A stretch of 6,496 nucleotides of DNA, from positions 1-6,496 of the forward strand of contig CALGFI010000182.1 of assembly GCA_937881155.1 (NCBI GenBank). Direction: 5' to 3'. The notes under the pieces were generated by a model. The model had not been told where the DNA came from and made no database searches. It was given only the letters and a program-made list of their open reading frames with translations. Each line of letters opens with the position of its first letter. The first letter of the stretch is position 1. Below, piece by piece: positions 1 through 5,214 of the stretch. Both the position numbers and the translations under genes were made by a program. The DNA is from an uncultured bacterium. Lineage in GTDB: Bacteria > Actinomycetota > UBA4738 > HRBIN12.

Positions 1-1823
1 TCGACGCGTTCTGGTCGTCCGTCTGGGAGTTCTTTGCGATCCGGGCGCACGAGCCCTTCACATCGGTTTTGAGCGAGCGCCACATGCCCGGCGCTCGGTG
101 GTTCGAGGGCGCGAGAGTCAACTACGCGGAGAACGCGCTGGCGGGTCCCGACGATCGGCCGGCGATCCTTTTCCGGCGCGAGGACGGGTTCGCGCTCGAC
201 GTCACGCGCGTTGAGCTCGCCGAGCGCGTGGCGGCGGCTGCGGCGGGGCTGCGTCGGCTGGGGGTGCGTCCGGGCGACCGTGTGGCGGCATACCTGCCGA
301 ACTGTCTCGAGGCGGCGATCGGATTCCTCGCGGCCGCGAGCATCGGCGCCGTCTGGTCGTCGTGCTCGCCGGACTTCGGGCCTCGGGCGATCGTGGACCG
401 ATTCCGCCAGATCGAACCCAAGGTGCTGCTCGCCGTCGACGGCTATCGCTATGGCGGGCGCGAGCAGGACAGGCTCTCCGTGGTGACGGACGTCGCGCGC
501 GAGCTGCCCGGTCTCGAGCATGTCGTGATCGTTCCGTCCCTCCGCGACGATCCCGACCTCCGCGACGTACCTGCGGCAAGGCGCTGGGCGGACGTGATGT
601 CGGAGCCGGCGTCGCTGGTGTTCGAGCCGGTCGCGTTCGACCACCCGCTTTGGGTCCTGTACTCGTCCGGAACCACGGGCCTGCCGAAAGCGATGGTGCA
701 CGGGCACGGCGGGATCCTGCTCGAGCACCTGAAGTCGCTCTCGCTGCACCTCGACCTGGGGCCGGACGACCGGTTCTTCTGGTTCACCACGACGGGGTGG
801 ATGATGTGGAACTTCCTGCTCGGCGGTCTGCTGGTCGGCTCGACCATCGTGCTCTACGACGGCGCGCCGGCGCATCCGGGACTCGGTGCGCTGTGGCGGC
901 TCGCCGCGGAGACCGGCATCACGTACTTCGGGACGAGCGCGCCGTATCTGCACGCGTGCATGAAGCGGGGGCTCGATCCGAAGACGATCGCCGACCTCGC
1001 CGCGTTGCGGGCGATCGGCTCGACGGGGTCGCCGCTCTCGCCGGAAGGCTTCGCGTGGGTGTACGACGCGGTCGGTTCGGACCTGTGGCTGGGATCGATC
1101 AGCGGCGGCACGGATCTCTGCACCGCGTTCGTCGGATCCTGTCCACTCCTTCCCGTGTACACCGGCGAGATCCAGTGCCGGTGTCTCGGTGCGAAGGTGG
1201 AGGCGTTCGACACCGAGGGCCGATCCGTGATCGATGAGGTGGGCGAGCTCGTGATCACCGAACCCATGCCGTCGATGCCGACCTCGTTCTGGGACGACGC
1301 GGACGGCACGCGCTACCGCGACAGCTACTTCGACGTGTACCCAGGCGTGTGGCGCCACGGCGACTGGATCAAGATCACCGAACGGGGCAGCTGCGTCATC
1401 TACGGCCGTTCGGACGCCACGCTGAATCGTGAGGGTGTTCGCGTCGGCACCTCGGAGCTGTATCGCGTCGTCGAAGCGCTCCCCGAGATCCGCGAGAGCC
1501 TCGTGGTCGATACCGGCGAGCTCGGCGTCGACGGCGAGCTCGTTCTGTTCGTGGTCCTGGATGAGGGCCGCGACCTGGACGAGGCGCTTCGCGCACGGCT
1601 CATGAACGAGATCCGAACGCAGCTATCGCCGCGACACGTCCCCAACGAGATCATCCCGGTGCCCGACATCCCCAAGACGCTGAGCGGCAAGCGACTCGAG
1701 GTGCCGGTCAAGCGGATCCTGCTCGGCGCGAACGCCGAAGACGTGGCGAGCCCCGACGCGCTCGCCAACCCCGAGGCGCTCCGCGCGTTCGCCGAGTTCG
1801 GCCGCGCGCGCAGGAAGCGCTGA
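1..1823 (+). CDS. aacS: Acetoacetyl-CoA synthetase (acetoacetate-CoA ligase), 5'-truncated by window edge
   Basis: Cytoplasmic adenylate-forming ligase: acetoacetate + ATP + CoA gives acetoacetyl-CoA + AMP + PPi, feeding acetoacetate from ketone-body, leucine or PHB breakdown into thiolase. The frame is open from base 3. A TTG at 69 is a possible start, but the 22 codons before it (DAFWSSVWEFFAIR..., 3-68) match the family N-terminal region and run into MPGARWF and NYAEN, so the gene begins outside the window. About 606 residues are visible of a family length near 650. Counting from codon 69, visible motifs are the AMP-binding P-loop YSSGTTGLPK (198-207; bases 660-689), the TTTGWMMWN segment (240-248), GGTDLCTAF (346-354), WRHGDW (428-433) followed by YGRSDATLN (445-453), and the C-terminal PKTLSGKRLEVP with the catalytic lysine K541 (1689-1691). 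The aromatic-rich WMMWN and the SGGTDLC block favour acetoacetate over acetate as substrate. TGA is at 1821-1823. The gene converges on the purine operon with no functional tie visible. Family call is firm; the exact acid substrate is inferred. Confidence 0.93.
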   Translation, partial: DAFWSSVWEFFAIRAHEPFTSVLSERHMPGARWFEGARVNYAENALAGPDDRPAILFRREDGFALDVTRVELAERVAAAAAGLRRLGVRPGDRVAAYLPNCLEAAIGFLAAASIGAVWSSCSPDFGPRAIVDRFRQIEPKVLLAVDGYRYGGREQDRLSVVTDVARELPGLEHVVIVPSLRDDPDLRDVPAARRWADVMSEPASLVFEPVAFDHPLWVLYSSGTTGLPKAMVHGHGGILLEHLKSLSLHLDLGPDDRFFWFTTTGWMMWNFLLGGLLVGSTIVLYDGAPAHPGLGALWRLAAETGITYFGTSAPYLHACMKRGLDPKTIADLAALRAIGSTGSPLSPEGFAWVYDAVGSDLWLGSISGGTDLCTAFVGSCPLLPVYTGEIQCRCLGAKVEAFDTEGRSVIDEVGELVITEPMPSMPTSFWDDADGTRYRDSYFDVYPGVWRHGDWIKITERGSCVIYGRSDATLNREGVRVGTSELYRVVEALPEIRESLVVDTGELGVDGELVLFVVLDEGRDLDEALRARLMNEIRTQLSPRHVPNEIIPVPDIPKTLSGKRLEVPVKRILLGANAEDVASPDALANPEALRAFAEFGRARRKR

Positions 1824-1827
1824 ATCA
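1821..1827. other. Convergent stop codons one base apart
   Basis: The aacS TGA (1821-1823, + strand) and the carbamoyltransferase TGA (1825-1827, - strand) are separated by the single base 1824. No GC-rich hairpin followed by a T run is visible on either strand near here, so each transcript probably runs into the other gene before ending, or terminates by Rho. Confidence 0.9.
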
Positions 1828-2817
1828 GTTCGACGCCATGGTGAGCGCCATCAGCGCCTTGCCCGTGTGCATGCGGTTCTCTGCCTCGTCGTAGACGACG
1901 GAGTTCGGCCCGTCGATCACCTCGTCCGTCACCTCGAAGCCCCTGTCGGCGGGTAGACAGTGCATGTAGAGCGCGTCGTCGTTCGCCAGGGACATCCTTC
2001 GCGAGTCGCAGATCCAGTCCGTGTACCGCTTCGCATCGGCGAGCGCGGCGACCTCGTCGGTGAACAGATCGAGCCGTCCCCACGACTTGGGGTACACGAC
2101 GTCGGCACCATCGAACGCAGCGTCCATGTCGTTGGTTTCCCTGATCGAGCCGCCGCCCGCAGCGGCCGCTTCCTCGGCGCGAGCGCGGACCTCCGGCATC
2201 AGGTCGAACCCCGGTGGATGCGCAAGCACGACGTCCACCCCGAACCGGGGCAGGAGCGAGATGAGGCCCTGAGGAACGCTCAGCGGCTTCGCGTAGCTCG
2301 GCGCGTACGCCCACGACACCGCGACGCGAAGACCGCGAAGCTCCTCGCCGCGCTTCTCGCGGATCGTCATCAGGTCCGCGAGCGTCTGCGTGGGATGGTC
2401 GACGTCGCACTGCAGGTTGATCACGGGGACCTCCGCCCAACGCGCAACCTCGCGCATGAACGCGTTCCCCTCGTACGGGATGAGGTCGTGACGGATCGCC
2501 AGACCGTGGCCGTAGCGCGACAGGATGATGCCCATGTCCTTGGGGCTCTCGCCGTGCGCGACCTGCGTCTTGTCGGCATCGAGGAAGTGCGCGTGTCCGC
2601 CGAGCTGCGTCATGCCGGCCTCGAAGGCGTTCCGCGTCCGGGTGCTCTTGTCGAAGAACAGCATGAACAGCGTCTTGTCCGGTAGCAGGCGATGAGGGTC
2701 CCCTCGCGTGAACCTCTCCTTCAGCTCGCCGGCGAGCCCGATCGACTCGTCGATCTCCTCCGTGGTCCAGTCGAGGGTCTCGATGTAGTCGCGTCCCCGG
2801 AGGGTCTTCCTGTCCAC
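1825..2817 (-). CDS. YgeW-like (knotted) carbamoyltransferase, aspartate/ornithine carbamoyltransferase superfamily
   Basis: A 330-residue cytoplasmic transcarbamylase; substrate unknown. Visible: the carbamoyl-phosphate motif STRTR (58-62), HPTQ (141-144) in NLQCDVDHPTQTLADL, and the segment WAYAPSYAKPLSVPQG (169-184). That segment closely resembles E. coli YgeW (as I recall it: WAYSPSYGKPLSVPQG) and belongs to the proline-rich region of knotted carbamoyltransferases. YPKSW (242-246) stands where ornithine transcarbamylases have the SMG loop. HCLP (286-289) is followed by an OTC-like tail (RGFEVTDEVIDG, then EAENRMH). The protein is shorter than YgeW (about 396 residues) and lacks an insertion that YgeW carries before HCLP. 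Start: GTG at 2815-2817, the first possible start after an in-frame TAG (2824-2826), with AAGGAG 9 nt upstream. Last gene of an apparent operon with a xanthine dehydrogenase subunit and an 8-oxoguanine-deaminase-like enzyme, which suggests a role in purine or ureide breakdown rather than arginine synthesis. An automatic pipeline would probably call it ornithine carbamoyltransferase; the missing SMG argues against that. Superfamily certain, YgeW-like subgroup likely, reaction inferred. Confidence 0.88.
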   Translation of the reverse strand: MDRKTLRGRDYIETLDWTTEEIDESIGLAGELKERFTRGDPHRLLPDKTLFMLFFDKSTRTRNAFEAGMTQLGGHAHFLDADKTQVAHGESPKDMGIILSRYGHGLAIRHDLIPYEGNAFMREVARWAEVPVINLQCDVDHPTQTLADLMTIREKRGEELRGLRVAVSWAYAPSYAKPLSVPQGLISLLPRFGVDVVLAHPPGFDLMPEVRARAEEAAAAGGGSIRETNDMDAAFDGADVVYPKSWGRLDLFTDEVAALADAKRYTDWICDSRRMSLANDDALYMHCLPADRGFEVTDEVIDGPNSVVYDEAENRMHTGKALMALTMASN

Positions 2818-2823
2818 TGATGG

Positions 2824-5214
2824 CTACTCCTTGGGCGTCAGGGATTCCTGTCCGAGCTCGACGCCGAAGTACTTCGGCACGGCTTCCTGGCCCGGCACGT
2901 CGGGGACGGGGGGCCACGCGTCGCGCCGCGCCGGCCCGCGGAGCCCGACGACGTCATCCGGCTGCACGGGGGCCCGGTTGAGCTCTTGCCCCGTCGCATC
3001 GCGGATCGCAGCGACCACCGCGGCCGTGGAGACGATCGTCGAGGTCTCGCCCACGCCCTTCGCGCCGAAGGGGACGCCGGGCTCGGGATCCTCGACGATC
3101 CTCGTCTCGACCGGCGGCATGTCGAGCGTCGTCGGGATCAGGTAGTCGGTGAACGAGGCGTTCGCGATCGCTCCGTCGCGCAGCTGGATTTCCTCCATCA
3201 CGGCAAGGCCGAGCCCCTGCGCGCTGCCGCCCTCGCTCTGTCCCTCGACCCCCTGGGGGTTGATCGACCTGCCAGCGTCGAGCGCCGAGGCGAGCTGCAC
3301 GACCTTGACCAGACCGAGCTCTGTATCCACGTCGACGACCGCGCGCTGCGCGCCGAACGTGAACATCACGTGGATGTCGCCCTGCCCCTTGTCGTCGAAT
3401 TCGGTCGTGTCGCGGTGGTGGAACGTTCGCGTCGCGACGATCGGTTCGGCGAGCAGATCCCCCACGTCGGCGACCGGCACGCCGCCCGCGAGCACCTGAC
3501 CGTCCCCAAGCGACAGCTCACCTTCGGGTTGGACGTGCGCGATGGCCCTGGCGAAGAGCTCCTCGGCGACCGCGCGACAGGCAAGCTGTACCGCTCCCCC
3601 GCCCATGAACGTCTGACGCGACGCCGACGTCGATCCGGCCGAGTCGACCTCGGTATCGGCGGCGTGCAGGACGACGTCGTCGATGCCGAGCTCCGTCCGC
3701 GCGACCTGCGTGACGATCGTCGAGAACCCCTGGCCGCACTCGACGCCCGCGGTATGGATGACCGCGACGGGGCCGTCCTCGCCCGCCGAGAGCGTCACCC
3801 GGGCCTGGTGGAAGTCGTCGTAGCCGGCGCTGTACGCGACGTTCTTGTAGCCCACGGCAAACCCGACGCCGCGTTTCATCCCCTCTCCGTGGCCGACGTT
3901 GCCGGCGCCACCGGGGAACGTCATGGGATCGCGCATGCGAGGCGGGTCGGGTCCGGGCGGCACCGGAGCGTCTCGCGCCGCCTCGATCACCTCGCGCAAC
4001 GGTGCGCTTCCCCGGATGACCTGCCCCGTCGGCAGCACCGATCCGGGCGAGACGGCATTCCGCAGCCGCAGCTCGATCGGATCGAGGCCGAGCTCGAGCG
4101 CGAGCTTGTCCAGGTTCGCCTCGTGCGCGAAGCACACCTGCGGCGCGCCGAATCCCCGCATCGCGCCGCACGGCGGGTTGTTCGTGTACACGGCCGTTCC
4201 CTCGAGGAGCGCGTTCGGCACCTCGTACGGCCCGGTCATGAACGAGGTCGCGTTGGCGATGACGGCGCTCGAAGACGATGCGAACGCGCCGCCGTCGATC
4301 AGGATGCGCCCGAGTACGGCGACGAGCCTGCCGTCACGATCGGCGCCGGTGCGGAGCCACACGCGCGAGGGATGACGGTGGACGTGGCCGAGGAACGACT
4401 CCGCACGCCCGTACGACATCTTCACCGGGCGCCCCGTGTACAGGGCGAGCATGCAGGCGTGGATCTGCATGTGGACGTCCTCCCGGCTGCCGAACGCCCC
4501 TCCCACACCGCCGAGCGTCATCCGCACCTTGTCCTCGGGAAGGCCGAGCGTCGGCGCGATCTGGCGTCGGTCGACGTGAAGCCATTGCGTCGAGACGATC
4601 AGTTCGATCCCGCCGTCCTCCGCGGGGATGGCCAGACCCGCCTCCGGACCGAGCGCGGCCTGATCCTGCATCCCGGTCTCGTAGTACCCCTCCACCCACA
4701 CCTCGGCCTCGGTGTCTGGATCGCCGTGCTCGATGCGGAGGTGCCGGAGCACGTTTCCCCAGTCGTGAAGCTTCGGCGCGGACGGATCGAGCGCGTGCTC
4801 CATGTCGAGCACCGGCTCGAGGACCTCGTACCGAACGCGCACCTTGTCGGCGGCGCGCTTGGCGAGCTCGAGCGTCTCGGCGGCGACGACGGCGACGGGC
4901 TGCCCCACGTAGAGCACACGATCGTCGGCGAGCACCGGCTGGTCGGCGAACTCGAGTCCGTACGTCTTCTTCCCTCGAACGTCGTCGTGCGTCAGCACCG
5001 CGTGAACGCCGGGGCTCGTGACCGCGTCGGCGATGTCGATGGACTCGATGCGCGCGTGCGGGTGGGGACTTCGAACCGTCGCGCCCCACAGCATCCGGTC
5101 GTGCCACAGATCGCTGCCGTACGCGAAGGCGCCGGTCACCTTGGGGACGCCGTCGACCCGGCGAAGGCTCTCGCCGACGGTTCCACGGGTGCGTTCGAGC
5201 GTTCGGCCGCTCAT
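2824..5214 (-). CDS. pucD: Xanthine dehydrogenase molybdopterin-binding large subunit, PucD/XdhD type
   Basis: A 796-residue cytoplasmic molybdenum hydroxylase subunit expected to oxidise hypoxanthine and xanthine to urate, passing electrons to separate 2Fe-2S and FAD subunits. The N-terminal a/b hammerhead domain spans roughly 15-135 (VGESLRRVDGVPKVTGAFAY; later VGQPVAVVAAET). Molybdopterin-binding domains follow from about 145. Motifs: GGVGGAFGSRED (235-246), with E245 aligning to the substrate-binding Glu of xanthine dehydrogenases; ESFLGHVHRHPS (272-283), typical of the PucD group; AMRGFGAPQ (351-359); GQG (494-496); SAGSTSASRQT (525-535); and PFGAKGVGE with the catalytic Glu E723 (3046-3048). 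The CO-dehydrogenase AYRCSFR signature is absent. No iron-sulphur or FAD domain is fused, so partner subunits are needed and are not in this window. About 36 residues follow the usual end near VVGLRG (755-760). The ATG (5212-5214) overlaps the upstream gene's TGA; no strong Shine-Dalgarno is seen, so coupled translation is likely. TAG stop. Closely related hydroxylases of other heterocycles cannot be excluded. Confidence 0.9.
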   Translation of the reverse strand: MSGRTLERTRGTVGESLRRVDGVPKVTGAFAYGSDLWHDRMLWGATVRSPHPHARIESIDIADAVTSPGVHAVLTHDDVRGKKTYGLEFADQPVLADDRVLYVGQPVAVVAAETLELAKRAADKVRVRYEVLEPVLDMEHALDPSAPKLHDWGNVLRHLRIEHGDPDTEAEVWVEGYYETGMQDQAALGPEAGLAIPAEDGGIELIVSTQWLHVDRRQIAPTLGLPEDKVRMTLGGVGGAFGSREDVHMQIHACMLALYTGRPVKMSYGRAESFLGHVHRHPSRVWLRTGADRDGRLVAVLGRILIDGGAFASSSSAVIANATSFMTGPYEVPNALLEGTAVYTNNPPCGAMRGFGAPQVCFAHEANLDKLALELGLDPIELRLRNAVSPGSVLPTGQVIRGSAPLREVIEAARDAPVPPGPDPPRMRDPMTFPGGAGNVGHGEGMKRGVGFAVGYKNVAYSAGYDDFHQARVTLSAGEDGPVAVIHTAGVECGQGFSTIVTQVARTELGIDDVVLHAADTEVDSAGSTSASRQTFMGGGAVQLACRAVAEELFARAIAHVQPEGELSLGDGQVLAGGVPVADVGDLLAEPIVATRTFHHRDTTEFDDKGQGDIHVMFTFGAQRAVVDVDTELGLVKVVQLASALDAGRSINPQGVEGQSEGGSAQGLGLAVMEEIQLRDGAIANASFTDYLIPTTLDMPPVETRIVEDPEPGVPFGAKGVGETSTIVSTAAVVAAIRDATGQELNRAPVQPDDVVGLRGPARRDAWPPVPDVPGQEAVPKYFGVELGQESLTPKE
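2827..2832 (-). promoter_or_regulatory. Ribosome-binding site of the YgeW-like carbamoyltransferase
   Basis: On the - strand the sequence reads AAGGAG, then 9 nt, then GTG (2815-2817). It is a near-consensus Shine-Dalgarno and settles the GTG as start. The same six bases are the last two sense codons (Lys-Glu) of the upstream dehydrogenase gene, so the ribosome ending there sits over the next initiation site. Confidence 0.85.
5211..5214 (-). other. ATGA stop/start overlap between the deaminase and dehydrogenase genes
   Basis: On the - strand these four bases read ATGA: TGA ends the amidohydrolase and ATG starts the dehydrogenase in the -1 relative frame. The bases upstream of the ATG (5215-5231) show no convincing Shine-Dalgarno, so initiation by terminating ribosomes (translational coupling) is the likely mechanism. 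This ties the two proteins to one transcript. Confidence 0.9.

Noticed and set aside
69..71. TTG at 69 as the aacS start
   Set aside because: The 22 codons upstream encode residues expected in the N-terminal region of acetoacetyl-CoA synthetases, so the gene continues past the left edge.
1805..1865. GC-rich inverted and direct repeats (such as AGCGCT and repeated GGCGC) near the convergent junction as a terminator
   Set aside because: The repeats are short, imperfect and lie inside coding sequence with no T run on either strand.
1825..2817. Annotation as anabolic ornithine carbamoyltransferase (ArgF)
   Set aside because: The SMG ornithine loop is absent, YgeW-like segments are present, and the operon holds purine genes, not arginine genes.
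1400..2917. 505-codon - strand open frame spanning the carbamoyltransferase, part of aacS and the end of the dehydrogenase gene
   Set aside because: It runs across three recognised genes in other frames, and its product is low-complexity Arg/Gly/Ala-rich sequence typical of an out-of-frame shadow.
2824..5214. Carbon monoxide dehydrogenase large subunit (CoxL)
   Set aside because: The AYRCSFR active-site signature is missing; the equivalent region reads GAMRGFGAPQ, as in xanthine dehydrogenase-type proteins.
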